The notes under the pieces: model-generated | Database searches by the model: none | Told to the model about the DNA's origin: nothing | The model's input: only the letters and a program-made list of their open reading frames with translations | Assembly (NCBI RefSeq): GCF_000719555.1 | Contig: NZ_JOGX01000013.1 | Span: 62,001-126,000 of the forward strand | Length of the DNA: 64,000 bases | Source of the DNA: Streptomyces sp. NRRL F-5727 | GTDB lineage: Bacteria; Actinomycetota; Actinomycetes; Streptomycetales; Streptomycetaceae | Direction: 5' to 3' | Part shown: positions 57,049 through 64,000 of the stretch, piece after piece | Layout: every line of letters starts with the position of its first letter | Position numbering within the stretch: position 1 is the first letter of the stretch | Program-made: the position numbers and the translations under genes

Positions 57049-57924
57049 ATGAATTGGTTCGAAGCGTTCATCCTGGGACTCGTCCAGGGGCTGACGGAGT
57101 TCCTTCCCATCTCCTCCAGCGCGCACCTGCGGCTCACCGCCGCGTTCGCGGGCTGGGAGGACCCGGGCGCGGCGTTCACGGCGATCACGCAGATCGGCAC
57201 GGAGACCGCCGTCCTGATCTACTTCCGCAAGGACATCGGCAGGATCGTCACGGCGTGGTTCCGCTCGCTGACGGACAAGGCGATGCGCTCCGACCACGAC
57301 GCCCAGATGGGCTGGCTGGTGATCGTCGGCTCCATCCCGATCGGCGTCCTCGGCGTGACGCTCAAGGACCAGATCGAGGGCCCCTTCCGCGACCTGCGGC
57401 TCATCGCCACCACGCTCATCGTGATGGGCATCGTGCTCGGCGTCGCCGACCGGCTCGCCGCCCGCGACGAGATCGGCGGCCGACACCGCGCGATCCGGGA
57501 GCGCAAGACGCTGAAGGACCTCGGCGTCCGCGACGGCCTGATCTACGGCTTCTGCCAGGCGATGGCGCTGATCCCGGGCGTCTCGCGCTCGGGCGCCACC
57601 ATCTCCGGCGGTCTGCTCATGGGCTACACCCGCGAGTCCGCCGCCCGCTACTCGTTCCTGCTCGCGATCCCCGCCGTCCTCGCCTCCGGCGTCTTCGAAC
57701 TGAAGGACGCGACCGAGGGGGGACACGTCTCCTGGGGCCCGACGGTCTTCGCGACGATCGTCGCCTTCGGCGTGGGGTACGCGGTGATCGCCTGGTTCAT
57801 GAAGTTCATCACGACGAAGTCCTTCATGCCGTTCGTGTACTACCGCATCGCGCTGGGCATCCTGCTCTTCATCCTGGTCGGCACGGACACCCTCAGCCCG
57901 CACGCGGGCGAGTCCGGCGACTGA
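57049..57924 (+). CDS. uppP: Undecaprenyl-diphosphatase
   Basis: A 291-residue BacA-type membrane phosphatase that recycles undecaprenyl pyrophosphate to the monophosphate carrier for cell-wall synthesis. The two signatures are Glu-Phe-Leu-Pro-Ile-Ser-Ser-Ser-Ala-His-Leu near residues 17-27 and Pro-Gly-Val-Ser-Arg-Ser-Gly-Ala-Thr near 180. About eight hydrophobic helices are visible. The ATG at 57049 follows no clear ribosome site; TACAGT and CATAAC hexamers lie 57 and 24 bases upstream. A terminator follows. The gene also confers low-level bacitracin resistance in bacteria where it is overexpressed. Confidence 0.93.
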   Translation: MNWFEAFILGLVQGLTEFLPISSSAHLRLTAAFAGWEDPGAAFTAITQIGTETAVLIYFRKDIGRIVTAWFRSLTDKAMRSDHDAQMGWLVIVGSIPIGVLGVTLKDQIEGPFRDLRLIATTLIVMGIVLGVADRLAARDEIGGRHRAIRERKTLKDLGVRDGLIYGFCQAMALIPGVSRSGATISGGLLMGYTRESAARYSFLLAIPAVLASGVFELKDATEGGHVSWGPTVFATIVAFGVGYAVIAWFMKFITTKSFMPFVYYRIALGILLFILVGTDTLSPHAGESGD

Positions 57925-57945
57925 TCCCGCTCGCTCCACGCCCGG

Positions 57946-57982
57946 CCGGGGGCGGGTCCCGCGCCGCGGGGCCCGCCCCCGG
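57946..57982. terminator. Terminator after uppP
   Basis: CCGGGGGCGGG (57946-57956) pairs with CCCGCCCCCGG (57972-57982), and CCC/GGG inside extend it around a small loop. It lies between uppP and the convergent flavin reductase gene. Confidence 0.85.
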
Positions 57983-58000
57983 TCCCGTTTCCGGCGCCGC

Positions 58001-58594
58001 TCAGCCCTGGTACGGGACGCGGGCGATCTCGCGGACGCCGCCGAGGGTGCCCCACTCGTTGCGGCCGAGCCGGGTCAGCGGGCGCATCCGGGTGATCTCC
58101 GGGTGGCCGTCCGTCATGTACACCTCGTCGACGGCCACGTGCACCACGCGCCCGAAGACCACCGTCGAGTCCCCGATCCGGAGCGTGCTGTGCAGCTCGC
58201 ACTCCAGGGCCACCGGGGACGCGGCCACCCGCGGGGCCTTCACCCGCAGGCTGGGCTCGCGCTCCACGCCGCAGGCGTCGAACTCGCTCGTCCCGCGCGG
58301 GAAGTCCGTCGCCGTGGCGTTGATCCGCTCGAAGAGGCCCTCGGGGGCGAGGTTCACCACGAACGCGCCGGTCTCCTCCACGTTGCGCAGCGAGTCCTTC
58401 CGGCCGACCGAGGTGAACTGCACGACCGGCGGGTTCACCGAGGCGATGGTGAAGAACGAGTGCGGGGCGAGGTTGTCCGTGCCGTCGGCGGAGACCGTGG
58501 ACACCCAGGCGATGGGCCGGGGGACGACCGTCGCGGTCAGCAGCCGGTAGACGGAGGTGGGGTCGGTCTGGGACGGGTCGACGTCGATGCGCAT
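58001..58594 (-). CDS. Flavin reductase-like (FMN-binding split-barrel) protein
   Basis: A 197-residue protein of the flavin-reductase-like family. The N-terminal Thr-Val-Val-Pro-Arg-Pro-Ile-Ala-Trp-Val-Ser-Thr near 24-35, Asn-Leu-Ala-Pro-His-Ser-Phe-Phe near 42-49 and Asp-Ser-Leu-Arg-Asn-Val-Glu-Glu-Thr-Gly bind FMN. Related enzymes reduce flavin for monooxygenases or handle nitro/ferric substrates. The ATG at 58594 lies 6 bases after CATACT, suggesting a leaderless mRNA. It is divergent from a SnoaL-like gene, with 78 bp between starts. Confidence 0.85.
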   Translation of the reverse strand: MRIDVDPSQTDPTSVYRLLTATVVPRPIAWVSTVSADGTDNLAPHSFFTIASVNPPVVQFTSVGRKDSLRNVEETGAFVVNLAPEGLFERINATATDFPRGTSEFDACGVEREPSLRVKAPRVAASPVALECELHSTLRIGDSTVVFGRVVHVAVDEVYMTDGHPEITRMRPLTRLGRNEWGTLGGVREIARVPYQG

Positions 58595-58672
58595 CCGGCC
58601 AGTATGACCGTCGCACGGGACAGGGGGCGCACGCCTCTTGGCCCCGCACGCCCGCTGCCCGACACTGAGGCG

Positions 58673-59119
58673 ATGACGCAGCGCGTGGACCTCGCGAACG
58701 TGATGGACCGGCTCGCCGTGGAGGACCTGGTCACCGGATACGCGGTGGCCGTGGACGACGCCGACTGGACCGCCTACCGGGCCCTCTTCACCCCCGACGG
58801 ACGCGCCGACTACACCGGCTCCGGCGGCATCGAGGGGCCCGCGGCCGAGGTGGCCGACTGGCTGGCGGAGACGATGAACCTCTTCCCGGTACGCCAGCAC
58901 CTCATCGTCAACCGGCGGGTGACGCTGCTCCGGCCCGGCGGCTATGCCGAGACCGGCGACACGGCCGACGTCCGCGCCGACTACGTCAACCCGATGCGGA
59001 CGGTCTCCGGCGACGACTTCGTCTGCGGCGGCCGGTACGCCTTCGCCGCCCGCCGCACCCCGGACGGCTGGCGGCTGCGCTCGGTCGTCGTCGAGGAACG
59101 CTGGCGCCGGCTCCCCTGA
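58673..59119 (+). CDS. SnoaL-like/NTF2-fold protein
   Basis: A 148-residue protein of the SnoaL-4/NTF2 type: Asp-Leu-Val-Thr-Gly-Tyr-Ala-Val-Ala-Val-Asp-Asp-Ala-Asp-Trp, Leu-Phe-Thr-Pro-Asp-Gly-Arg-Ala-Asp-Tyr, and Gly-Gly-Arg-Tyr-Ala-Phe-Ala-Ala-Arg-Arg-Thr-Pro-Asp-Gly-Trp-Arg-Leu-Arg near the end are typical. Such proteins are polyketide cyclases, hydratases or dehydratase-like; the reaction here is unknown. GACACT ends 6 bases before the ATG. The next gene is lnt, 56 bases downstream. Confidence 0.8.
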   Translation: MTQRVDLANVMDRLAVEDLVTGYAVAVDDADWTAYRALFTPDGRADYTGSGGIEGPAAEVADWLAETMNLFPVRQHLIVNRRVTLLRPGGYAETGDTADVRADYVNPMRTVSGDDFVCGGRYAFAARRTPDGWRLRSVVVEERWRRLP

Positions 59120-59175
59120 CCGGGGCCGATCCCGGCGGGCGGGCGCAGACTGGAGGCGACGGCGGGAGGAACGCC

Positions 59176-60822
59176 ATGCGGAACCCCTTCGGGCGCGCGG
59201 AGCAGCACCCCGCACCGGACACGGAACCGGAACCGGACGCCGGTCCCGGCGCGGATCCGGGCGGCCGCGGCCGCGCCGGCCGGCGCCGGGCCGCCGGGCT
59301 GCCGCGGTCGCTGCTCGCCGTCGTCCTCGGCGCGCTGCCGGTACTCGTCTTCCCCGCTCCCGGCCTGTGGTGGGCGGCGTACGTCTGCCTGGTGCCGTGG
59401 ATGATGCTGGTGCGGACGGCCCCGGGCGCGCGCCGCGCCGCGCTGGACGGGTGGTGCGGCGGCGTCGGCTTCCTGCTGGCCGTGCACCACTGGCTGCTGC
59501 CGAGCGTCCATGTCTTCCTGCTGGTGATGGCGGCGCTGCTGGGGCTGCTGTGGCTGCCGTGGGGGGTGCTCGTACGGGCGCTGCTCGGCGGGGCGCCGAC
59601 ACCGGCGCGGGCCGCCGCCGCGCTGTGCGCGGTGCCGTCGGGGTGGCTGCTGATCGAGCTGGTGCGGTCGTGGGAGGGGCTGGGCGGGCCGTGGGGGCTG
59701 CTGGGCGCGAGCCAGTGGAACGTGCCGGTGGCGCTGCGTCTGGCGTCGGTGGGCGGGGTGTGGCTGGTGAGCCTGCTGGTGGTGGCGGTCAACACGGCCG
59801 TGGTGCTGCTGGTCGCCGTCCCGGGGCTGCGGGCGGTGGGTGTGGCGGGGCTCGCCGCCTGCGCGCTGGTGGCGGGGACGGCGGCGTGGGGCGTCGGGGT
59901 GCCGCGCCCGTCCGGCGCGGTGCGGGTGGCGATGGTGCAGCCGGGGCTGCACGGCGGGCCGGGCGGGGCCGAGGCACGGCTGGACCGGGCCGTCGAGCTG
60001 ACCCGCGGCCTCGCCGGGCAGCGGCTCGACCTGGTGGTGTGGGGCGAGAGCGGGGTGGGCCGGGACCCGTCCGGCGATCCGGAGCTGACCGCGCGGCTCA
60101 CCGCTCTCGCGCGGGCGGTGGACGCGCCGGTCCTGGTGAACGTGGACGCGCGGCGCACGGACCGTCCCGGCATCTACAAGAGCGCGCTGCTGTTCACGCC
60201 CGACGGCCCGACCGGTGACCGGTACGACAAGATGCGGCTGGTGCCGTTCGGCGAGTACGTGCCGGCCCGGGGGCTGCTCGGCTGGGCGACGTCCGTGGGC
60301 AAGGCCGCGGAGGAGGACCGGCGCCGGGGCACGGAACCGGTCGTGATGCAGCTGCCCGAGGACGGGCGGACGCTGTCCGTCGGCCCACTGGTCTGTTTCG
60401 AGTCCGCGTTCCCCGACATGAGCCGCCGTCTGGCGCGGGACGGCGCCGACGTGATCGTGGTGCAGTCGGCGACCAGCACCTTCCAGCGGAGTTGGGCACC
60501 CGCACAACACGCCTCGCTCGCCGCGCTCCGGGCGGCGGAGACGGGCCGCCCGGTGGTGCACGCGACGCTGACCGGGACCAGCGCCGCGTACGGCCCCGAC
60601 GGCGAGCGCGTGGGACCGCCCGTCGGCACGGACACGAGCGGCGCCGTCGTACGGGAACTGCCCCTGTCGGAGACGACGACGGTCTACGCCCGCTGGGGCG
60701 ACTGGCCGCTGTACGGGGCGTTCGTCGTCGTCGGCGCGGTGTGCGCGGCGGCGGGCGGCGGGGCGCTCAGGCGGCCTGCTCCAGGGCGTCGCGGACGACG
60801 CGCTCGCACAGGGCGTGGGTGA
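59176..60822 (+). CDS. lnt: Apolipoprotein N-acyltransferase
   Basis: A 548-residue membrane enzyme that adds the third acyl chain to lipoproteins. After a hydrophilic, acidic N terminus (Asp-Thr-Glu-Pro-Glu-Pro-Asp), about seven hydrophobic helices lead to the CN-hydrolase domain with the catalytic Glu in Trp-Gly-Glu-Ser-Gly near 291, Lys in Tyr-Asp-Lys-Met-Arg-Leu-Val-Pro-Phe-Gly-Glu-Tyr-Val-Pro near 353, and Cys in Leu-Val-Cys-Phe-Glu-Ser-Ala-Phe-Pro near 407. A last helix is followed by an Arg/Pro-rich tail. GGGAGGA precedes the ATG. The 3' end overlaps the convergent Gfo/Idh gene by 56 bases. Streptomyces often has more than one Lnt paralogue. Confidence 0.9.
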   Translation: MRNPFGRAEQHPAPDTEPEPDAGPGADPGGRGRAGRRRAAGLPRSLLAVVLGALPVLVFPAPGLWWAAYVCLVPWMMLVRTAPGARRAALDGWCGGVGFLLAVHHWLLPSVHVFLLVMAALLGLLWLPWGVLVRALLGGAPTPARAAAALCAVPSGWLLIELVRSWEGLGGPWGLLGASQWNVPVALRLASVGGVWLVSLLVVAVNTAVVLLVAVPGLRAVGVAGLAACALVAGTAAWGVGVPRPSGAVRVAMVQPGLHGGPGGAEARLDRAVELTRGLAGQRLDLVVWGESGVGRDPSGDPELTARLTALARAVDAPVLVNVDARRTDRPGIYKSALLFTPDGPTGDRYDKMRLVPFGEYVPARGLLGWATSVGKAAEEDRRRGTEPVVMQLPEDGRTLSVGPLVCFESAFPDMSRRLARDGADVIVVQSATSTFQRSWAPAQHASLAALRAAETGRPVVHATLTGTSAAYGPDGERVGPPVGTDTSGAVVRELPLSETTTVYARWGDWPLYGAFVVVGAVCAAAGGGALRRPAPGRRGRRARTGRG

Positions 60823-61672
60823 GCAGCGCGTCGCGGGCGCTGAGCACCCGGCCGTCGCGGACGGCGTCGAGGAAGGCGAGCACGGCCTGCTCGATGCCGC
60901 GCTGGCGGGCCACCGGGACCCAGTCGCCGCGTCGGCGGACGGTGGGCTGGCCCTTGTGGTCGACGACCTCGGCAAGGTTGAGGACCTGGCGCTTGGTGTC
61001 CTGGCCGGAGACCTCCAGGACCTCCTCGGTGGAGCCGTTCATCCGGTTCATCATGCCGATGGCGGTGAAGCCGTCGCCGGAGAGCTGGAGCACCACGTGG
61101 TGCATCAGGCCGTCGCGGATCCGGGCGCGGACGTCGATGTGGTCGGCCTCGCCGGGGAGCAGGAAGCGGAGGGTGTCGACGACGTGGATGAAGTCGTCGA
61201 GGACCATGACGCGCGGGTCCTCGGGGAGCCCGATGCGGTTCTTCTGCAGCAGGATCAGCTCGCGCGGGTGGTCGAGGCACTGGGCGTAGCCGGGGGCGAG
61301 GCGCCGGTTGAAGCCGACGGCGAGCGAGACGTTCCGCTTCTCGGCGAGTTCGACGATCCGCTCGGAGTCGGCGTACGCGTAGGCGAGCGGCTTGTCGACG
61401 TAGGTGGCGACGCCGGCGTCGAGGAGGCGGCCGGCGATCTCGGCGTGGGCGGCGGTGGAGGCGTGCACGAAGGCCGCGTCGAGCCCGGCGGAGAGCAGCG
61501 AGTCGAGGTCCCGGTGGCGGCGGGTGGGCGGCAGGTGGAGGGTGTCGGCGACCCGGTCCAGGGTGGCGGGGGTGCGGGTCTGGAGGTGGAGTTCGACTCC
61601 GGGGAGGGTGGCGAGGACGGGCAGGTACGCCTTCTGGGCGATGTCGCCGAGTCCGATGCAGCCGATCTTCAC
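60767..61672 (-). CDS. Gfo/Idh/MocA-family oxidoreductase
   Basis: A 301-residue NAD(P)-dependent oxidoreductase. Gly-Cys-Ile-Gly-Leu-Gly-Asp-Ile-Ala opens the Rossmann fold; Val-Asp-Lys-Pro-Leu-Ala-Tyr near 98-104 carries the catalytic Lys of the Glu/Asp-Lys-Pro motif; the helix His-Val-Val-Asp-Thr-Leu-Arg-Phe-Leu matches the substrate domain. It probably acts on a sugar or polyol. The GTG start follows AGGGAGA. It is convergent with lnt and lies in a cluster with the FAD monooxygenase on the minus strand (58 bp apart), which may be co-transcribed with it. Confidence 0.85.
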   Translation of the reverse strand: MKIGCIGLGDIAQKAYLPVLATLPGVELHLQTRTPATLDRVADTLHLPPTRRHRDLDSLLSAGLDAAFVHASTAAHAEIAGRLLDAGVATYVDKPLAYAYADSERIVELAEKRNVSLAVGFNRRLAPGYAQCLDHPRELILLQKNRIGLPEDPRVMVLDDFIHVVDTLRFLLPGEADHIDVRARIRDGLMHHVVLQLSGDGFTAIGMMNRMNGSTEEVLEVSGQDTKRQVLNLAEVVDHKGQPTVRRRGDWVPVARQRGIEQAVLAFLDAVRDGRVLSARDALLTHALCERVVRDALEQAA

Positions 61673-61730
61673 GGGGTGTCTCCCTCTGCGGTGCTCCGAC
61701 GGCCCCTGGCTCACGGGCCGTTCCCGCAGG

Positions 61731-62924
61731 TCAGCTTACGCGGGACGGGTCGGCGTCGAGCGGCGGACGCCAGTCGGCGATGCCGTCGAAGCCACGGAGG
61801 ACGAAGCCCGGTCCGAAGCGTGAGACGGTCCGGACGAGCGTGTCGCGCAGGGCGACGGCGGGGCGGGCCGAGACGAGGGTGAGGGCGCCGGTGCGGGCCG
61901 CCTTGCGGACGATCGCGGTGGTGCGGGGCAGCCGGTCGGCGGTGTACGCGGCGAGGTCCCGGCCCGGGTCGAAGGCGTCGGGGGTGCGGGCGTGGTGGGC
62001 GAGCACGACGGCGTCCTCGACGGCCTGGTTCCCGCCCTGTCCGAGGGAGGGCATCATCGCGTGCGCCGCGTCGCCGAGGAGCGCGGTGCGGCCCTGGTGG
62101 TAGGCGGGCAGCGGGTCGGTGAGGTGGTGCACGTCGTGCCGCAGGACCGCGTCGGGGTCGGCGGCGGCGAGGATCTCGGGCACCGGGTGGTGCCAGTCGC
62201 CGAAGAGCCGGAGGAGTTCGGCGAGCTCGCTGTCGGGGGCCTGGGCGCCGGCGGGCGCGGCGGCCATGGCGTACGCGTAGATCCGGCCGTCCTTGAGGGG
62301 CTGGGTCCCCCAGAGGCGTCCGGCGCCCCAGGTCTCGTGCGGGGCGAAGGGCTGGGCGGGGGCGGGGATGACGAGCCGCCAGGTGGTGCAGCCGGAGTAG
62401 CGGGGCCCGGGGTGGGCGGGGAAGAGCGCGGCGCGGGCGGCGGAGCGGATCCCGTCGGCGGCGACGACGAGTTCGGCCTCCAGGGTGCCGTCGGGGGTGG
62501 TGACGCGGGCGGGGGTGCCGGCGTCGCCGGGGTGGTCGAGCGTGGCGGGCGCGCCGGTGCGGACCGTGTCGGCGGGCAGGGCGGAGACGAGGAGTTCGAC
62601 GAGCGTGGCGCGGTGGAGGAGGACGAGGGGGTCGCCGAAGCGGGCGGCGGCGGCGCGGGCGTCGGTGCGGGCGAGCCAGCGGCCGTCCGGGGAGCGCATC
62701 CCGCCGGCGCCCTGCCAGGCGGCGAGCGCGCGGACGCGGTCGCCGAGGCCGATGACGTCGAGGGCGCGCAGGGCGTTGGGGGCGAGGCCGATGCCGGCGC
62801 CGACGGGGGCGAGGTCGGCGGCGCGTTCGAGGACGGTGACGGCCCAGCCGCGTCGGTGGAGGGCGACGGCGGCGGTGAGGCCGCCGATGCCCGCTCCCAG
62901 GACGACGGCACGGTGCTGCGGCAT
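61731..62924 (-). CDS. FAD-dependent monooxygenase
   Basis: A 397-residue class A flavoprotein monooxygenase. The GxGxxG nucleotide motif is Gly-Ala-Gly-Ile-Gly-Gly-Leu at about 10-16, the DG motif-type segment is Val-Ala-Ala-Asp-Gly-Ile-Arg, and Leu-Leu-Gly-Asp-Ala-Ala-His-Ala-Met-Met-Pro is the GD motif. It probably hydroxylates an aromatic substrate, salicylate-like. GAGGGAG precedes the ATG. The divergent TetR gene and two operators lie upstream, so it is a likely drug- or aromatic-induced gene. Confidence 0.9.
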   Translation of the reverse strand: MPQHRAVVLGAGIGGLTAAVALHRRGWAVTVLERAADLAPVGAGIGLAPNALRALDVIGLGDRVRALAAWQGAGGMRSPDGRWLARTDARAAAARFGDPLVLLHRATLVELLVSALPADTVRTGAPATLDHPGDAGTPARVTTPDGTLEAELVVAADGIRSAARAALFPAHPGPRYSGCTTWRLVIPAPAQPFAPHETWGAGRLWGTQPLKDGRIYAYAMAAAPAGAQAPDSELAELLRLFGDWHHPVPEILAAADPDAVLRHDVHHLTDPLPAYHQGRTALLGDAAHAMMPSLGQGGNQAVEDAVVLAHHARTPDAFDPGRDLAAYTADRLPRTTAIVRKAARTGALTLVSARPAVALRDTLVRTVSRFGPGFVLRGFDGIADWRPPLDADPSRVS

Positions 62925-63013
62925 GAAGGCTCCCTCGGGTCGGACGGATCGGCCGGGCAGGGACGACGGCGACCTCGGCCCGGGGCGGGTCGGGAACGCC
63001 GGCGACCACCGGA

Positions 63014-63027
63014 ACTACAGCTGTAGT
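63014..63027. promoter_or_regulatory. TetR operator 1, ACTACAGCTGTAGT
   Basis: A perfect 14-bp palindrome between the divergent FAD monooxygenase and TetR genes. Both copies continue as CGG, giving the shared extended core ACTACAGSTGTAGTCGG. It is a likely TetR binding site. Confidence 0.8.
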
Positions 63028-63047
63028 CGGCTGGACGCTCCGACCGT

Positions 63048-63061
63048 ACTACAGGTGTAGT
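63048..63061. promoter_or_regulatory. TetR operator 2, ACTACAGGTGTAGT
   Basis: A near-perfect copy (one mismatch in the palindrome centre) 34 bp after the first, 27 bp before the TetR ATG. It overlaps the TetR promoter, so it is suited to autorepression. Confidence 0.8.
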
Positions 63062-63087
63062 CGGATGGCGATGGGTAGGTTGTCCCC

Positions 63088-63705
63088 ATGACCGCGCGCA
63101 CCCAGGAACCGGCCGCCCCCACTCCCCCGACCCGCGCCGAGCGGATCGGCGACGCGGCGCTCGACCTGCTGGTGGAGCGCGGGATGCGCGGGCTGACCCA
63201 CCGCGCGGTGGACGAGCGGGCCGGACTGCCGCAGGGCTCGACCTCCAACCACGCGCGCACCCGCCAGGCCCTCCTGGAGACGGCGGTGCGCCGGCAGGCC
63301 GAGCGCGAGGCGCAGGTCCTCACGCCGGACGAACTGCCGCCGCCCGGCGCGGGCCCGGCGCTCCTCGCGGACGCCCTCGCGCTCGCGCTGCACCGCTATC
63401 TGACGGACCACCGGGCGCTGCTGGTCTCCCGCTACGAGCTGGCCCTGGAGGCGACCCGCCGCCCCGAGCTGCGTGGCTTCTTCGACCGGACCGGCTCGGC
63501 CTTCCACGACCCGGTGACCGCGATGATGCGCGGCGCCGGTTCGCCGACGCCGGAGCGGCACGCGCTCTCGGTGATCGCCTGGTGCGAGGGGCTGATGTTC
63601 TCCTGCGCCGCCGGCTCGTTCCACGCGGCCGTGCCGAGCCGCGCGGAACTGCGGACCGGCTTCGACGAGTTGCTGCGCGGAATGCTCACCGGGCCGTCAC
63701 GCTAA
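63088..63705 (+). CDS. TetR-family transcriptional regulator
   Basis: A 205-residue TetR regulator. The N-terminal HTH is at about residues 18-62 (Ile-Gly-Asp-Ala-Ala-Leu-Asp-Leu-Leu-Val-Glu-Arg-Gly, then Leu-Thr-His-Arg-Ala-Val-Asp-Glu-Arg-Ala-Gly-Leu and Gly-Ser-Thr-Ser-Asn-His). The C-terminal ligand domain is helical, with Tyr-Leu-Thr-Asp-His-Arg-Ala-Leu-Leu. TAGGTT ends 6 bases before the ATG, so the mRNA is probably leaderless. Two palindromes upstream fit repression of itself and of the divergent monooxygenase. Confidence 0.9.
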   Translation: MTARTQEPAAPTPPTRAERIGDAALDLLVERGMRGLTHRAVDERAGLPQGSTSNHARTRQALLETAVRRQAEREAQVLTPDELPPPGAGPALLADALALALHRYLTDHRALLVSRYELALEATRRPELRGFFDRTGSAFHDPVTAMMRGAGSPTPERHALSVIAWCEGLMFSCAAGSFHAAVPSRAELRTGFDELLRGMLTGPSR

Positions 63706-63746
63706 ACCGCTGGCGCCGGCCCCGGTGGTCCGCCACGATGCCCCAT

Positions 63747-64000
63747 ATGACCACCGATCACACCGCCGTACCCGAGCGCGTCTGGCCCGCCACCACGACG
63801 GGTGAGCGCCAGGCACTGGAGCAGTGGCTCGAGTTCCATCGCGCGACCCTCGCGATGAAGTGCGCGGGCCTCACCGACGAGCAGCTGCGCGCCGTCTCGG
63901 TCCCGCCCTCCGAGCTCAATCTGCTGGGCCTGGTCCGCCACATGGCGGAGGTCGAGCGCGGCTGGTTCCGCAAGGTCCTGGGCGGCGAGGAGACCGGGTG
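63747..64000 (+). CDS. DinB-family (mycothiol-type DUF664) protein, N-terminal part, truncated by window
   Basis: The visible 84 residues match the N-terminal part of DinB/DUF664 proteins of Streptomyces: Arg-Gln-Ala-Leu-Glu-Gln-Trp-Leu-Glu-Phe-His-Arg-Ala-Thr, Lys-Cys-Ala-Gly-Leu, Ser-Glu-Leu-Asn-Leu-Leu-Gly-Leu-Val-Arg-His-Met-Ala-Glu-Val-Glu-Arg-Gly-Trp-Phe. The His in Val-Arg-His-Met is the usual first metal-contacting residue. The protein probably binds a thiol cofactor. The rest lies outside the window. Confidence 0.75.
   Translation, partial: MTTDHTAVPERVWPATTTGERQALEQWLEFHRATLAMKCAGLTDEQLRAVSVPPSELNLLGLVRHMAEVERGWFRKVLGGEETG

Noticed and set aside
60767..60822. Frameshift in lnt because of its Arg/Pro-rich tail over the Gfo/Idh gene
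   Set aside because: Catalytic residues and last helix are complete before the overlap; a short tail overlap of 56 bases is normal here.

Overview
The window is a segment of a high-GC actinomycete chromosome, almost certainly Streptomyces. Support: very high third-position GC, TTA codons nearly absent, GTG/TTG starts with GGAGG-type ribosome sites, many genes whose TANNNT -10 element ends 6-8 nt before the start codon (leaderless mRNAs), a DinB/maleylpyruvate-isomerase (mycothiol-type) gene, several MocR/Lrp/PucR/HxlR/ROK regulators, and a complete bioBAD operon divergent from bioF. I see no rRNA, tRNA, CRISPR array, insertion sequence, integrase or phage gene. It reads as ordinary core/near-core chromosome.

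Layout. 0-2.5 kb: end of a ClpP-like protease gene, a small hypothetical, a ydaO-type c-di-AMP riboswitch leading into a secreted NlpC/P60 cell-wall hydrolase, a cytidine-deaminase-like protein and an anti-sigma-factor-type ATPase. 2.7-7.4 kb: biotin biosynthesis (bioF on minus; bioB-bioA-bioD on plus), where BioB carries a Cys/Gly/His-rich tail. 7.5-17 kb: VOC and GNAT proteins, a translationally coupled CNNM/CorC transporter pair, an MDMPI-family protein, an SGNH hydrolase, purB with mug, a TTA-containing hypothetical gene and a ROK regulator. 17-21.5 kb: a GntR/UTRA regulator with a palindromic operator, an alpha/beta hydrolase, and an EamA exporter divergent from a MocR regulator. 21.6-30.7 kb: a Tat-exported PhoD phosphatase behind a PHO-box-like repeat, a two-gene SWIM zinc finger/DUF6493-like unit behind a pair of DnaA-box-like sequences, a membrane-anchored ACT-GNAT acetyltransferase, and a Cys/Met-type PLP lyase divergent from an Lrp regulator. 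30.7-39.4 kb: a DUF885 metallohydrolase, a second Lrp protein, the sbcDC nuclease operon, a YigZ/IMPACT protein and a PucR regulator. 39.6-48 kb: an acyl-CoA ligase, a carboxylesterase, a CoA-binding protein, a YbaK deacylase, a divergent XRE-cupin/EamA pair, two divergent hexapeptide proteins and a DedA protein. 48-64 kb: a hotdog thioesterase, a Pro/Gln-rich membrane-anchored protein, an MFS transporter, a spermidine-synthase-like protein, a patatin, an AlkD-like protein, a VTT-domain protein, a thiolase divergent from an HxlR regulator, uppP, a flavin reductase, a SnoaL-like protein, an apolipoprotein N-acyltransferase, a Gfo/Idh oxidoreductase, an FAD monooxygenase divergent from a TetR regulator, and the start of a DinB protein.

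How it works together. Most of the window is small regulator-target pairs arranged divergently, and several have a recognisable operator: the TetR pair has two ACTACAGSTGTAGT palindromes, the HxlR/thiolase pair has two identical 18-bp repeats 31 bp apart, the PucR/ligase pair has GTTGAC-N6-GTCAAC, and the GntR gene has a TTGGTCAAGACCAA site upstream. Convergent pairs end in strong hairpins or overlap at their 3' ends (4 to about 290 nt). The least explained coding unit is the SWIM/DUF6493-like pair at 23.3-27.5 kb. I did not find a clearly new multi-gene system. The best leads are that pair, the BioB tail, the ACT-GNAT membrane fusion, the operator architectures and the EamA antisense extension.
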